Shown piece after piece: positions 34,516 through 43,653 of a stretch of 64,000 nucleotides of DNA. The stretch spans positions 62,001 through 126,000 of the forward strand of contig NZ_JBHSHQ010000004.1 of NCBI RefSeq assembly GCF_042652985.1, given 5' to 3'. Each line of letters opens with the position of its first letter. The first letter of the stretch is position 1. Below the pieces are notes generated by a model. It worked only from the letters and a program-made list of their open reading frames with translations, was not told the origin of the DNA and made no database searches. This DNA comes from Ruoffia tabacinasalis (GTDB lineage Bacteria; Bacillota; Bacilli; Lactobacillales; Aerococcaceae). The position numbers and the translations under genes are program-made.

Positions 34516-35277
34516 ATGGATGTTCAAAATAAATCTCAACTCGTTCATTCAACTGAACGAGTTGATTCATTTTTAGGTGGAAAGTTAGGTATAATCCAAA
34601 GTACAGAGTATTTTACGTTATCAGTGGATGCTTTGTTGCTAGCTAACTTCATTAAATTACCTAAAGGAAATAAATTTAAATACTTGGATTTTTGTAGTGG
34701 CAATGGGGTCATCCCGCTACTTCTGTCCCATCGAACAGAGGCACCATTAAACGGTATTGAACTGCAGGAACCTTTAGTAGATATGGCAAGACGCAGTGCG
34801 AAGTGGAATGGTAAAGAGGACCAAATTACCTTTGTTCAAGGAGATATTAATGATCTTAAACATACACAAGGGCAATTATATGACATTATTAGTTGTAATC
34901 CACCGTACTTTCTAGCAGAAAGTAGTAATGCAACCCACCGTCTGACAAGTCATGCTTTAGCGCGTCATGAATTGATGCTGACGATGGAACAATGGGTCAA
35001 AAAGGCAAGTCAAATTATGCGAGAAAAAGGTAAGTTATTTATCGTTCACCGTCCGAGCCGTTTGGATGATTTAATCGAAACATTGCTAAATCACCATTTC
35101 AGTATTCACCGTATTCAGTTTATTCATCCGAAGAAAGACATGAATGCGAATGGTGTCTTAATTGAAGCGATATATCGCGGAGGACGTCGCGGTGTGAAGA
35201 TTGAACCGGCGATTGTGGTTCATGAAGATAACAATGAATACACACCGACATTGATGGCGATGTATAATGGCGAATAA
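34516..35277 (+). CDS. trmN6: tRNA1(Val) (adenine(37)-N6)-methyltransferase-like
   Basis: A 253-residue class I SAM-dependent methyltransferase. The SAM loop is LDFCSGNGVIPLLL and the N6-adenine catalytic motif is NPPYF. It is the yabB-type gene found after yabA. ATG 34516 is 7 nt after GAGGAGG (TTG 34510 is alternative). Its end overlaps the next gene by 11 nt. The tRNA target is inferred from the family. Confidence 0.88.
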   Translation: MDVQNKSQLVHSTERVDSFLGGKLGIIQSTEYFTLSVDALLLANFIKLPKGNKFKYLDFCSGNGVIPLLLSHRTEAPLNGIELQEPLVDMARRSAKWNGKEDQITFVQGDINDLKHTQGQLYDIISCNPPYFLAESSNATHRLTSHALARHELMLTMEQWVKKASQIMREKGKLFIVHRPSRLDDLIETLLNHHFSIHRIQFIHPKKDMNANGVLIEAIYRGGRRGVKIEPAIVVHEDNNEYTPTLMAMYNGE

Positions 35278-35611
35278 ACGATCATATTATTTCTACGTCT
35301 TATTCTGTCAAGACGGCACGCTATACGGTGGTTATACCGTTGACTTAGCTAACCGCTTGGCTACGCATAATGCGGGTAAGGGAGCGAAATATACTCGAGT
35401 TCGCAAACGACTTCCGGTTCGCATGATCTACGCGGAACGTTGGGAGAGCAAGTCGTTAGCAATGAGTGCGGAAGCAAAATTTAAACGATTAACCCGCCCC
35501 CAAAAGGAAAAATACTTAAAAGAGCATGGACAAGCAGATGTTAGAAGCCAACAACTTGTCTTTGTAAATAAATTTACCGATAATAAAGACGAAGAGCCAA
35601 TAGAGGAGTAG
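35267..35611 (+). CDS. GIY-YIG nuclease superfamily protein YazA
   Basis: A 114-residue single-domain UPF0213 protein. The signature is YYFYVLFCQDGTLYGGYT (GIY-YIG variant) with 'RLATHNAGKGAKYTR' and Glu in 'SAEAKFKRLTR'. The biological role is unsettled. It overlaps the methyltransferase gene and precedes rsmI, the B. subtilis yabB-yazA-yabC order. Confidence 0.92.
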   Translation: MANKRSYYFYVLFCQDGTLYGGYTVDLANRLATHNAGKGAKYTRVRKRLPVRMIYAERWESKSLAMSAEAKFKRLTRPQKEKYLKEHGQADVRSQQLVFVNKFTDNKDEEPIEE

Positions 35612-35618
35612 GATCAGT

Positions 35619-36488
35619 GTGCAACAACATAGTTTCCAACAACAAGAAGCAGGAATATTATATTTAGTGCCAACACCGATTGGTAATTTGGAAGATATGA
35701 CGTTTAGAGCCGTCAATATCTTAAAAGAGGCTGATATTGTCCTAGCTGAAGATACACGAAATACGATTAAGTTATTGAATCATTTTGATATTCAAGCGAA
35801 TTTACGTAGTTTTCATGAACATTCACGCAGTCATGAAGTCACAGCTTGGGTTAATGAATTACATGAAGGTAAGACCATTGCCTTAGTCAGTGATGCCGGA
35901 ATGCCTTTAATTAATGATCCTGGGCAACCTCTAGTTCAAGCTTGTTTGGAAGAGGATTTGCCAGTGGTGGCTTTACCAGGAGCGAATGCGGCTTTAACTG
36001 CCCTAGTTGCTTCAGGTTTACCAAGTGAACAGTTTACTTATTACGGCTTTTTCCCACGAGGTAAAGCAGATCAAAAAGCGGCTTTAGAAATTGTCGGGCA
36101 AAGAGATGAGACGGCGATTTTTTATGAATCACCCTACCGGATTAAACAAGCTGTATCGCAAATTGTGACGCATTTAGGTGAAGACACGCAGGTTGTCATC
36201 GCGCGTGAACTAACAAAACGTTATGAAGAATACATTCGCGCGAGTGCAGCGGAAGTGAGTGAACATCTTAAAGACCGTGAACTTAAAGGGGAATGCGTAC
36301 TTTTAATCGAAGGAGGATCTGTCAAATTGGCGACAGACGAAGCGGTATCGAGTTTACCTTACAAAGAACATGTGGAATTAATGATGGCCACAAAAGGAAT
36401 TCAAGCGAAAGATGCGATTAAAGAAGTAGCCAAAATTCGTGAAGTTAAAAAGCAAATTGTTTATAATGATTATCATAACTTAACTTAA
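35619..36488 (+). CDS. rsmI: 16S rRNA (cytidine(1402)-2'-O)-methyltransferase RsmI
   Basis: A 289-residue tetrapyrrole-methylase-fold enzyme that modifies C1402 of 16S rRNA. Motifs: LYLVPTPIGNLEDMTFRA, 'LAEDTRNTIKLL', 'ALVSDAGMPLINDPG', 'ALPGANAALTALVASG' and 'YESPYRI'. Start is GTG behind GAGGAG. It closes the conserved yabA-yazA-rsmI group. Confidence 0.95.
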   Translation: MQQHSFQQQEAGILYLVPTPIGNLEDMTFRAVNILKEADIVLAEDTRNTIKLLNHFDIQANLRSFHEHSRSHEVTAWVNELHEGKTIALVSDAGMPLINDPGQPLVQACLEEDLPVVALPGANAALTALVASGLPSEQFTYYGFFPRGKADQKAALEIVGQRDETAIFYESPYRIKQAVSQIVTHLGEDTQVVIARELTKRYEEYIRASAAEVSEHLKDRELKGECVLLIEGGSVKLATDEAVSSLPYKEHVELMMATKGIQAKDAIKEVAKIREVKKQIVYNDYHNLT

Positions 36489-36511
36489 AATATTCAGAGG
36501 GGGGAAAAGAA

Positions 36512-37525
36512 GTGCTATTGTATGGAATTGCCATTGTATTTTTGGTGCTATTTCTCCTCTCTTTTTTGACGAATTATTCTTGGCTCCAACCGTCTGCCTT
36601 CGCTTTGTATGGTTTAAATAGCTTCTTAATGGGCTTGGTTTTACAAAGTAATTGGACACCTGTCTTTATGTTTCGATATTTTTTATATATAATTAGTGGC
36701 TTTTTCATTGCGGCAGTGCCCTTTGTCTTATTACTGATTGCGGTCTTAGCAATTAATCAGACCGTCCGGCAACCCTCGCCTAAGATTTCAAAGACGATCT
36801 TCAATCTCGTCTTAGCTTTTACCTTGTTAGTCTTTGTAGGAGCAACGATTTGGGCGATGTTGCGCCTGAATGATATTCAAATCCAAGAAATTATTGGTAT
36901 ATATATTTACTTATCGATTTACTTTGTTGGGACGTTTCTTTGCTATATCACGTTAAATTTTGCAATTAGTTTGTGGTCGAGAGGAAAGCAAGCAACGATT
37001 CTCCTTGTCTTAGGAAGCCAGTTAGATGACATAGATAATGTGACGAATGTCCTGAGACGACGATTAGATAAAGCAATTCAAGTATATTACAGACAAAAGA
37101 GTCGAACTCATTCAAAGATTACCATTATTGTTACCGGAGGTCCTCAGCATCAATCAACGTACTCAGAAGCTGAAGGGATGGAGAATTATTTAATTCAAAA
37201 AGGGATTCCGGCAGAAGATATTCTGTTAGAACCGCGAGCAAAAAACACGGATGAAAACTTTAAATTTGCCAATGAGCTGATTAAAGAACATCGCTTGTCC
37301 GGGAAAGTGGCAGTTATTACGAGTCGTTTTCACTTGATGCGTTCGACCTATATTGCGCGCCAAAGTCGTTTTAAAGCTTACTATCAAGGCGCAGGAACAC
37401 CATCGTATTTATGGCCGTTTTCAATTATTCGTGAATATGTGGCCTATATTTTACTTACAAGAGAGTTGAATTACGCTTTTATCATCTTATTAATTGCGAT
37501 TGGTTTGTTCGATATTTTATATTAA
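36512..37525 (+). CDS. YdcF/ElyC-like DUF218 membrane protein
   Basis: A 337-residue protein with four or five N-terminal membrane helices (residues 1-160) and a C-terminal DUF218 domain: VLGSQLDD, 'IIVTGGPQHQSTYSEAEGM', 'EPRAKNTDENF' and 'VITSRFHLMRS'. The family includes SanA/ElyC, linked to envelope integrity and lipid-carrier metabolism, but function is not defined in Firmicutes. GTG start after GAGGGGGG. Confidence 0.8.
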   Translation: MLLYGIAIVFLVLFLLSFLTNYSWLQPSAFALYGLNSFLMGLVLQSNWTPVFMFRYFLYIISGFFIAAVPFVLLLIAVLAINQTVRQPSPKISKTIFNLVLAFTLLVFVGATIWAMLRLNDIQIQEIIGIYIYLSIYFVGTFLCYITLNFAISLWSRGKQATILLVLGSQLDDIDNVTNVLRRRLDKAIQVYYRQKSRTHSKITIIVTGGPQHQSTYSEAEGMENYLIQKGIPAEDILLEPRAKNTDENFKFANELIKEHRLSGKVAVITSRFHLMRSTYIARQSRFKAYYQGAGTPSYLWPFSIIREYVAYILLTRELNYAFIILLIAIGLFDILY

Positions 37526-37539
37526 GAGGAGTGGATAAA

Positions 37540-38094
37540 GTGACCGAAATCAAACGCTGTGAATGGATTGCTGGCAAACCAGATTATTATGTGGAATACC
37601 ATGACCACATCTGGGGAGTGCCGGAACATGACGATCAATTGTTATTTCAATGGTTAATATTAGAAAGCTTTCATGTCGGCTTGTCTTGGCAACTCGTCTT
37701 ATCTAAAAAAGATAACTTTTTAAATGCCTTCGATCACTTTGACTATGAAAAAATGGCTGAATACGGCGAGGAAGACATTGAACGCCTAGCGAACGATGAA
37801 GGGATTATTCGTCATAAAGGGAAGATAAAAGCCGCAATTACGAACGCTCAAGCCTTTATGAAAGTCCAAGAAGAGTTTGGCACATTTGATGCTTACATTT
37901 GGAGCTTTGTTTCAGGCGAGCAAGTTGTGAGCCAATCAGATGAGGAACGTCCTACGCAAAGCCCTTTAAGTGATGCAGTGACAAAAGATATGAAGAAACG
38001 TGGGTTTAAATTTATTGGAAGTGTCACGATTTACTCATACCTTCAAGCGATTGGCATTATCAATGACCACGATTTAGCTTGTGACTTTCGTTAA
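37540..38094 (+). CDS. tag: DNA-3-methyladenine glycosylase I
   Basis: A 184-residue base-excision glycosylase that removes 3-methyladenine. The zinc ligands typical of Tag are visible: Cys near the N-terminus (IKRCEWI), His in YHDHIWG, and His/Cys in the C-terminal HDLAC. The 'ESFHVGLSWQLVLSKKDNF' helix-hairpin region is characteristic. GTG 37540 is 6 nt after AAGAGGAG. Confidence 0.93.
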   Translation: MTEIKRCEWIAGKPDYYVEYHDHIWGVPEHDDQLLFQWLILESFHVGLSWQLVLSKKDNFLNAFDHFDYEKMAEYGEEDIERLANDEGIIRHKGKIKAAITNAQAFMKVQEEFGTFDAYIWSFVSGEQVVSQSDEERPTQSPLSDAVTKDMKKRGFKFIGSVTIYSYLQAIGIINDHDLACDFR

Positions 38095-38273
38095 AATTAT
38101 CAAACAGACTAAATTAAGTATATATTGATAATAGAAGATAAATGTTAATATAAAGCCATTTGCAACCGCTAGTTGCGCAATTATACAGTGCACTACATGG
38201 TCTGCAACCATCATTTGAGAGATAATAAAGGTAGGAAAAGAGAGATGAATACAAAACATAAGGAGTGTTATTC

Positions 38274-39257
38274 ATGATATTAGCAGACAAAATAATTCAC
38301 TTGCGAAAGAAATACAATATGACGCAAGAGGATTTAGCTGAAAAGTTGAATGTCAGTCGTCAGTCAGTCTCAAAGTGGGAAGGCAATCAAGCGACACCCG
38401 ATTTAAACAAAGTCCTTAAACTCTCAAAACTTTTTGGTGTTACAACCGATTATCTCTTAAATGATGACGAAAGTACAGAAACAGAAGAGGAAGTTGCAAA
38501 AGAAGCAGAATTACCAAAAGCAGATTTTGTGTCTGTGTCACTGAATACAGCTAAAGAATATTTAGAAGAGAAGTCAGATTTTGCTCATCGAATTGGTATA
38601 GGGGTTGTGCTACTAATAAGTAGTGTCATTCCGATTGTGACTTTAACAACACCATCGATGCTTCGAATAATTCCAGAGAATGTCAGTGAAGCGATTGGAA
38701 TTAGTGCACTGTTCTTACTTGTAGCCTTAGGTATCGGCGTGATGATCTTTGCGAATATGCGTATGCAAAAGTTTGAGTTTTTAGAAGAAGCTTTTGAGTT
38801 GGAGTTCGGTGTTCGCGGATTTGTCGAAAAAGAGATAGATAATTATCGCCCGACGCATACGCGACAATTATCCTTTGGCGTTGGTTTAATTATAGTGAGT
38901 GTGCTTCCAATCATTATCATTAACCTACTATTTCCTAGCTTTGCAGAAGACCATATTGGTTATGTTGTAGGGATTTTCCTCGCGGTGGTTTCTATGGCTA
39001 TCTATATGTTGATTTCTACAGGAATTTATTGGGGCAGTTTGAATACATTACTTAATCACCGTCAGCCAGTTGATGAAGAAAGTGAAGTGGTTGATCGTAT
39101 AGCCGGTATTTACTGGCCAATAGTGACTGCCATCTTCTTTGGTTATAGTTTTATCACAGCGGATTGGGGTCGCAGTTGGTTCATTTGGCCGATTGCAGCT
39201 ATGATCTTTGCAGCCCTATCTGGTGTAGTGAATTTCAGAAGTCAAAAGAATGAATAA
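38274..39257 (+). CDS. XRE-family regulator with membrane domain
   Basis: A 327-residue protein. Residues 3-60 are a Cro/C1-type helix-turn-helix (IIHLRKKYNMTQEDLAEKL, SRQSVSKWEGNQATPDL). After an acidic linker come five or six hydrophobic segments (GIGVVLLISSVIPIVTL; ISALFLLVALGIGVMIF; GVGLIIVSVLPIIIINLLF; WPIVTAIFFGYSFITA). This is a DNA-binding protein tethered to the membrane, probably sensing membrane or envelope state. ATG 38274 follows AAGGAGTG. Target unknown. Confidence 0.82.
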   Translation: MILADKIIHLRKKYNMTQEDLAEKLNVSRQSVSKWEGNQATPDLNKVLKLSKLFGVTTDYLLNDDESTETEEEVAKEAELPKADFVSVSLNTAKEYLEEKSDFAHRIGIGVVLLISSVIPIVTLTTPSMLRIIPENVSEAIGISALFLLVALGIGVMIFANMRMQKFEFLEEAFELEFGVRGFVEKEIDNYRPTHTRQLSFGVGLIIVSVLPIIIINLLFPSFAEDHIGYVVGIFLAVVSMAIYMLISTGIYWGSLNTLLNHRQPVDEESEVVDRIAGIYWPIVTAIFFGYSFITADWGRSWFIWPIAAMIFAALSGVVNFRSQKNE

Positions 39258-39261
39258 AAGC

Positions 39262-39306
39262 AAAAAACTCAGGCACCTTGTTAATTTAACAGGGTGTCTG
39301 AGTTTT
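39262..39306. terminator. Bidirectional terminator between xre and mscL
   Basis: AAAACTCAGGCACC pairs with GGTGTCTGAGTTTT around the loop, with A-run upstream and T-run downstream, serving both convergent genes. Confidence 0.85.
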
Positions 39307-39319
39307 AATGTCTAAAGAA

Positions 39320-39694
39320 TTATTTTTTACGTAATTCGCCTAAAATTTCTTCTAATAATTCAGTTTCAGTTGGTCCAGCAGGTTCTTCGTCTGGAGCAAC
39401 GATTTTTTTATCTTGTACTTTCTCTAAAGCTTTAAGTGTTAAGTATAAGAATAAAGCCACTAAGATAAAGTTAATAACAGCTTGTAAGAATAACCCAACA
39501 GCTAATTCAGTGTTACCAATTGAAATAGCAACACCTGATACATCTGCTTGACCAGTGATTGCCACAATAATCGGCATGAAAATATCGTTAACTAATGAAT
39601 TAACAATTGCAGTAAATGCAGAACCCATAATAATACCAGTTGCCATAGTGATAATGCTGTCGTTCGCAATAAAGCCTTTAAACTCTTTCCACAT
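39320..39694 (-). CDS. mscL: Large-conductance mechanosensitive channel
   Basis: A 124-residue membrane channel that opens under hypo-osmotic stress. N-terminal MWKEFKGFIANDSIITMATGIIMGSAFTAIVNSLV is the pore helix; a second helix (AVGLFLQAVINFILVALFLY) and a charged C-terminal helix (TETELLEEILGELRKK) complete the fold. Strong AAGGAGG upstream. Monocistronic. Confidence 0.95.
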   Translation of the reverse strand: MWKEFKGFIANDSIITMATGIIMGSAFTAIVNSLVNDIFMPIIVAITGQADVSGVAISIGNTELAVGLFLQAVINFILVALFLYLTLKALEKVQDKKIVAPDEEPAGPTETELLEEILGELRKK

Positions 39695-39813
39695 AAAAAC
39701 ATCCTCCTTAAGGATAATAATAAAATAAAATGATAAATTAAATATACCATGTTCACATTTAAAATCCCAATAATGTGATCATAAACTTTACTTATCCTAT
39801 CAGTGTTAGTTCA

Positions 39814-40947
39814 CTATTGAGCGTCATTTTCTTGAATATACTTTTCAATCGGAAAGGCTTCTTTATCAATATCCCAGGCATTTGTTTCAACAAGTTGTGC
39901 CCACTGATAGCCTAAGAATGGGCCACTTGTTAGACCAGATGATCCTAAGCCACTAACTGCCCAGACATTGTCTAAGTTTGGCACTGCACCAACTAAGACA
40001 GAGAAATCTGACGTGTGCGCTCGTGTACCTACTTTAGATTCAACGATGTCATAGTCATCAATACTTGGCATCCATTTTGTAACTTCATCGCGTAATTCAT
40101 TCAGAACGGCTTCATCAACATCTAAGTTCTCACCTTGGTCATCTTCATGTGTCGCGCCAATGATAATTTCGCCATTATTGAAAGGAATTATATCGCTTTG
40201 TCCTGGAGGCATAATCACTGGCCAATGTTGGTCAACCCAATTGGTATTCTTAAGCACAAAGAGTTGTCCCTTTTGGGCGCGTATATCAACCTGGTAACCT
40301 AGTGGTTCTAATAGATTTGTTAAACCAGGACCAGGAGAAAGAAGTAAGCGGTCAAAATTATGCTTAGCCACCGAAGGGGTAGAAATGTAGATATCCCCAC
40401 TTTCTTTCTTAAGTTGGGCTTTTTCACGAATGATTTTCCCACCTAGGTCTTGAATTGCTTGGTGAAGTGTATCAATAAGGGCATCACCATGAACGCGACC
40501 CCCACCTTCAACCCACGTCGCTGGATGATTCGATTCAATTAAAGGTAAATAATCCGAGATATCTTCTGTTGAAAGTTTCTTAACTTCTCCAATTGAAGGT
40601 GAAGCTTCTTGTTTCGCTTCTGCTTGATCAAGGTCTTTTTGAACGCGTTTATCTGTATTTCGAATCATGATCGCACCATCGATTTGATAGATAGCGTCTG
40701 TATTATAACCATCATCTTTCAAATCTTGCATAAACTGATGATAAAACTCAGCCCCTTTAGATACTAGAAAGTACCAAGGCTTATTCCGACGTAAAGAGAA
40801 CCAAGGGCAGATAATACCTGCAGAAGCGCGCGTAGCTTGGCCAATTCCGTGGTCAAAGACTGTGACTGTGTGACCAGACCGCGCTAAATAGTAAGCCGCC
40901 GTTGAACCGACAATACCCCCACCAATAATTGCAATTTTTTTAACCAT
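39814..40947 (-). CDS. FAD-dependent oxidoreductase (DadA/glycine oxidase type)
   Basis: A 377-residue D-amino-acid dehydrogenase/oxidase-like flavoprotein. The dinucleotide-binding GGGIVGSTAAYYLARSG is at the N-terminus, 'GIICPWFS' follows, and the FAD C-terminal motif 'VWAVSGLGSSGLTSGPFLG' is present. Substrate is likely a D-amino acid or glycine, but cannot be fixed. It lacks a membrane segment. It lies between mscL and folT on the same strand with separate control. Confidence 0.82.
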   Translation of the reverse strand: MVKKIAIIGGGIVGSTAAYYLARSGHTVTVFDHGIGQATRASAGIICPWFSLRRNKPWYFLVSKGAEFYHQFMQDLKDDGYNTDAIYQIDGAIMIRNTDKRVQKDLDQAEAKQEASPSIGEVKKLSTEDISDYLPLIESNHPATWVEGGGRVHGDALIDTLHQAIQDLGGKIIREKAQLKKESGDIYISTPSVAKHNFDRLLLSPGPGLTNLLEPLGYQVDIRAQKGQLFVLKNTNWVDQHWPVIMPPGQSDIIPFNNGEIIIGATHEDDQGENLDVDEAVLNELRDEVTKWMPSIDDYDIVESKVGTRAHTSDFSVLVGAVPNLDNVWAVSGLGSSGLTSGPFLGYQWAQLVETNAWDIDKEAFPIEKYIQENDAQ

Positions 40948-41013
40948 GTTATCACCTTTCCTGATTACTTGTTCCTTATATTATAAAGGAATTTTATGTA
41001 AAAAAAACAAAAA

Positions 41014-41062
41014 ATCTCTGCCCAACGTGCCAGTAATCACTGGACTCGCACGCTAGACAGAG
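41014..41062 (-). terminator. Terminator of folT
   Basis: On the minus strand CTCTGTCTAGCGTG ... CACGTTGGGCAGAG forms a long hairpin with an inner CCAGTGATTACTGG stem, followed by a T-rich run. Confidence 0.75.
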
Positions 41063-41080
41063 GGTATTTATTGAATGTTT

Positions 41081-41635
41081 TTAAAATTGATATTTTTTAA
41101 TGAGTTTTTCGATGGTTGGTGACTTGAATAGGAACGTTAATATAATCGTGTTAATTGGTAATGAGATTAGGTTTTTAACAATTCTCATTGGCATAAAGGC
41201 AGCCCATGCTCGGCCATACATCATGCGAATCCACACGGAATTCAAACCTAAATTGATAATTAATGTCACGAGTAAAACCGCAACAAACACACGTTTCCAA
41301 CTGATTGGCTTACGCCATAGAACCCAACCGTAAATCCATCCACCTAAAGCGGCACTTAACGTGAAGCCAGGGAAAAAGAATCCACTCCCACTAATGAAAA
41401 AAGTGATTAAGTCCGTAACTGTTGACACGAGCAAAGCGAAAAGTGGACCAAATAAAATCCCACTAAAAGCTGTACCGACAAAGCCAAGGCCGATTTCAGC
41501 TAAGTTACCGAAATTTAAAGACGGAATGAAACTTAAGACAATCCTTGCGGCGATCATAACCGCCATTAAAGTTAACTGCGACGTTGTAACTTTCCTTGGT
41601 CTAATGTTCTGCTCGACGTCTACCTTCTTGTTCAT
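41081..41635 (-). CDS. folT: Folate ECF transporter S component FolT
   Basis: A 184-residue membrane protein with six helices. 'SFIPSLNFGNLAEIGLGFVGTAFSGILFGP' and 'FFFPGFTLSAALGGWIYGW' are typical of FolT, which captures folate for the shared ECF energising module. ATG 41635 lies behind AGAGGAGAG. A THF riboswitch directly upstream supports the folate assignment independently. Confidence 0.88.
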   Translation of the reverse strand: MNKKVDVEQNIRPRKVTTSQLTLMAVMIAARIVLSFIPSLNFGNLAEIGLGFVGTAFSGILFGPLFALLVSTVTDLITFFISGSGFFFPGFTLSAALGGWIYGWVLWRKPISWKRVFVAVLLVTLIINLGLNSVWIRMMYGRAWAAFMPMRIVKNLISLPINTIILTFLFKSPTIEKLIKKYQF

Positions 41636-41675
41636 ATGAATACTCTCCTCTTTCACAGAGAGCCACACAGTGATA

Positions 41676-41783
41676 TGCAGCGAATGCAAAAATAAATCGC
41701 ACCTAGTTCAGTGAACCAAGTTTCGTTTCTTAGCAACATCCCATCTAAGAACACTTCACGCTTATTTTTTACTCTGTTATCCT
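41676..41783 (-). promoter_or_regulatory. Tetrahydrofolate (THF) riboswitch
   Basis: On the minus strand the leader of folT contains the conserved THF aptamer blocks in order: CAGAGTA, GCGTGAAGTGT, then TGGGATGTTGC closed by a TCTTAG/CTAAGA stem, ACGAA, a short stem, and GCATTCGCTG. Downstream, GCTCTCT can pair with the AGAGGAG ribosome site, suggesting control of translation. A -10 TATAAT lies at 41817-41812. Confidence 0.85.
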
Positions 41784-41866
41784 TTATTTAATTGTTTCCA
41801 ATTATATCTTCATTATACTGTATTTTTGTTAGAAAATATAGCTCACTAAAGAAAAAGGGCGCTGTA

Positions 41867-42745
41867 TTAAAACTCCGCTTGTTCTAATAGAGACAAGAAG
41901 ATACCTAAAGCTAAAGCATCCGCCGCTCCACCAGGACTCAGATGTCGTTCAATCATCACTTGGTCATATTCGTGCAGCGCTTCTAGAAATTCGCTCGGCT
42001 CATTAGGATCATTAAACAAAGTAAGTGCTTCCATCTTAATGGTTTCCCAAGCTTCGAACCCACCCCGGTGAATAATATTGCCGTCTTCAATGTGTCCCAT
42101 GATGAGTAGCAATGCTTTTAATAAATTATGTTCTAGTATTGGATCATCTAAACTACGTAAATAAGGCATCAACACATCTTGTAAGATAGGGTAACCACTA
42201 ACTGCCTCGCCACGAATCCCCGTAATGCCATGTTCAATATACAATCTCTCGCCATGAGATAGTTTTTCTCTTGTATGCACATCATCAAAATCATTCAGTA
42301 AGATGTCTTTGGTCATTAAACGAATCAATTGAAACGCTTCGGTTGTGCGAGTAGCTGACCAAGTCGATAACTGCTTACGCTCAATAATATAACCTACAGC
42401 TACAAGTAAAAGGGCGAATGAAAAGTTAGCACCTTTATGAGTATTAATACCATGCGTTGCTTCAAACATAGCGATTTCCGCATTAATCCCAATACGTCTT
42501 GAGCCGTTAAATAATTCACTTAAATCTTCTGTTTGGTGTAAGTTTCTTCCTAAGTCATAATACTGCTTAAAGAAAGGTTCAAAAGACATTACGCTATCAA
42601 TAAACGTGTAATAGTTCATATCTCGATGCGAACCATTATTGAAACGATCCACTAAACCTGGTTTAGGTGATAAAGAAACCTCATACATCAACGCTTTCGT
42701 TGCGATACGGGGAATGCGATTATGGATTGAGTGTACATTATCCAA
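41867..42745 (-). CDS. citG: Triphosphoribosyl-dephospho-CoA synthase
   Basis: A 292-residue enzyme making the precursor of the citrate lyase prosthetic group from dephospho-CoA and ATP. Motifs: EVSLSPKPGLVDRFNNGSHRDM, 'GINTHKGANFSFALL' and the C-terminal 'RHLSPGGAADALALGIFL'. The TTG at 42745 has GGAG 10 nt upstream; a TTG at 42769 would extend it with no ribosome site. It overlaps the end of the regulator gene, so they are coupled. Confidence 0.92.
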   Translation of the reverse strand: MDNVHSIHNRIPRIATKALMYEVSLSPKPGLVDRFNNGSHRDMNYYTFIDSVMSFEPFFKQYYDLGRNLHQTEDLSELFNGSRRIGINAEIAMFEATHGINTHKGANFSFALLLVAVGYIIERKQLSTWSATRTTEAFQLIRLMTKDILLNDFDDVHTREKLSHGERLYIEHGITGIRGEAVSGYPILQDVLMPYLRSLDDPILEHNLLKALLLIMGHIEDGNIIHRGGFEAWETIKMEALTLFNDPNEPSEFLEALHEYDQVMIERHLSPGGAADALALGIFLSLLEQAEF

Positions 42746-43442
42746 TATTACGATTCTCCATATCTTCAATAATAAACTTCAATGAATGATCGAGATGCTC
42801 ATGAATAAGCATGGTCATTGTTTCAACATCTTTATTGCGCATCCCTCTTAAGATTAAGAAGTGCTCTTCTAGTGCAATTTTACTGCGAACTTCTGAACGA
42901 ATGGATAATTCTCTAAAGTAAACGAGATAGGCCTGCAGCTCATCAATAATTTTCGGTAGACGACGCATCTGTGACTTTTCATAAACATAAGCATTAAACC
43001 CAGAGAAATTATTAATTAGGTTATCGATGCGGTCATCAGATTCTTTTGTTTGAATGCTATCCCCGCTTTGTAAATGGCGCTCAAGTTCATCGAAATCCTC
43101 CTCGGTCATCAGGTGCATAGCTTTCGTAAAGGCAAGTGTGTCGAGTGCTTTACGAATATCATAAATTTCGTATGCATCTTTAATACTAATCCCTCTAACA
43201 ATCATCCCGATACCCGGAACATGTTCAACCAGTTCTTCTTTTAAGAGTTGTTCGAGCGCATAGCGAATAGGAGTTCGACTAATGTTCATTTCTTCTGAGA
43301 AAACGGATTCATTAATACGCTCACCTGCGGGAATTTCACCTAAGATAATGGTACGCTTAAATGCGTGATAGACAGAAACTTTTAACGTTTGATTGGAATT
43401 AATATCTAAATTTGCCTTTACGGCTTCAACTGTAGAATCCAT
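42738..43442 (-). CDS. GntR/FCD regulator of citrate genes (CitI/CitO-like)
   Basis: A 234-residue regulator: N-terminal winged helix (FKRTIILGEIPAGERINES, EEMNISRTPIRYALEQL) and C-terminal FCD-type ligand domain (residues 90-225) with metal/ligand-type His residues (EEHFLILRGM, 'LIHEHLDHSLKFI'). Its position in the citrate locus fits CitI/CitO, activators that sense citrate. Its own promoter region lies at 43443-43590, separated from oadB by a terminator. Confidence 0.85.
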   Translation of the reverse strand: MDSTVEAVKANLDINSNQTLKVSVYHAFKRTIILGEIPAGERINESVFSEEMNISRTPIRYALEQLLKEELVEHVPGIGMIVRGISIKDAYEIYDIRKALDTLAFTKAMHLMTEEDFDELERHLQSGDSIQTKESDDRIDNLINNFSGFNAYVYEKSQMRRLPKIIDELQAYLVYFRELSIRSEVRSKIALEEHFLILRGMRNKDVETMTMLIHEHLDHSLKFIIEDMENRNIG

Positions 43443-43591
43443 TGTATACCTCCTAAATAATTAATTATTCTTGTTAAAGAACAAAATGTGTCATTAAACA
43501 ATGCACTTGAATTGTATACTTATTTGAGATGAAATTCAATAAGCTATGGTAATAGCTTCAATTCAACATAGATATATACAATTGACTAACA

Positions 43592-43631
43592 AAAAAACGA
43601 AGGTACACTTCGTTAAAAGTATACCTTCGTT
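43592..43631 (-). terminator. Terminator of the oad operon
   Basis: On the minus strand AACGAAGGTATAC pairs with GTGTACCTTCGTT, followed by TTTTTT, just after the oadB stop. Confidence 0.85.
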
Positions 43632-43653
43632 ATTAACTAACTTGTTACATTGA

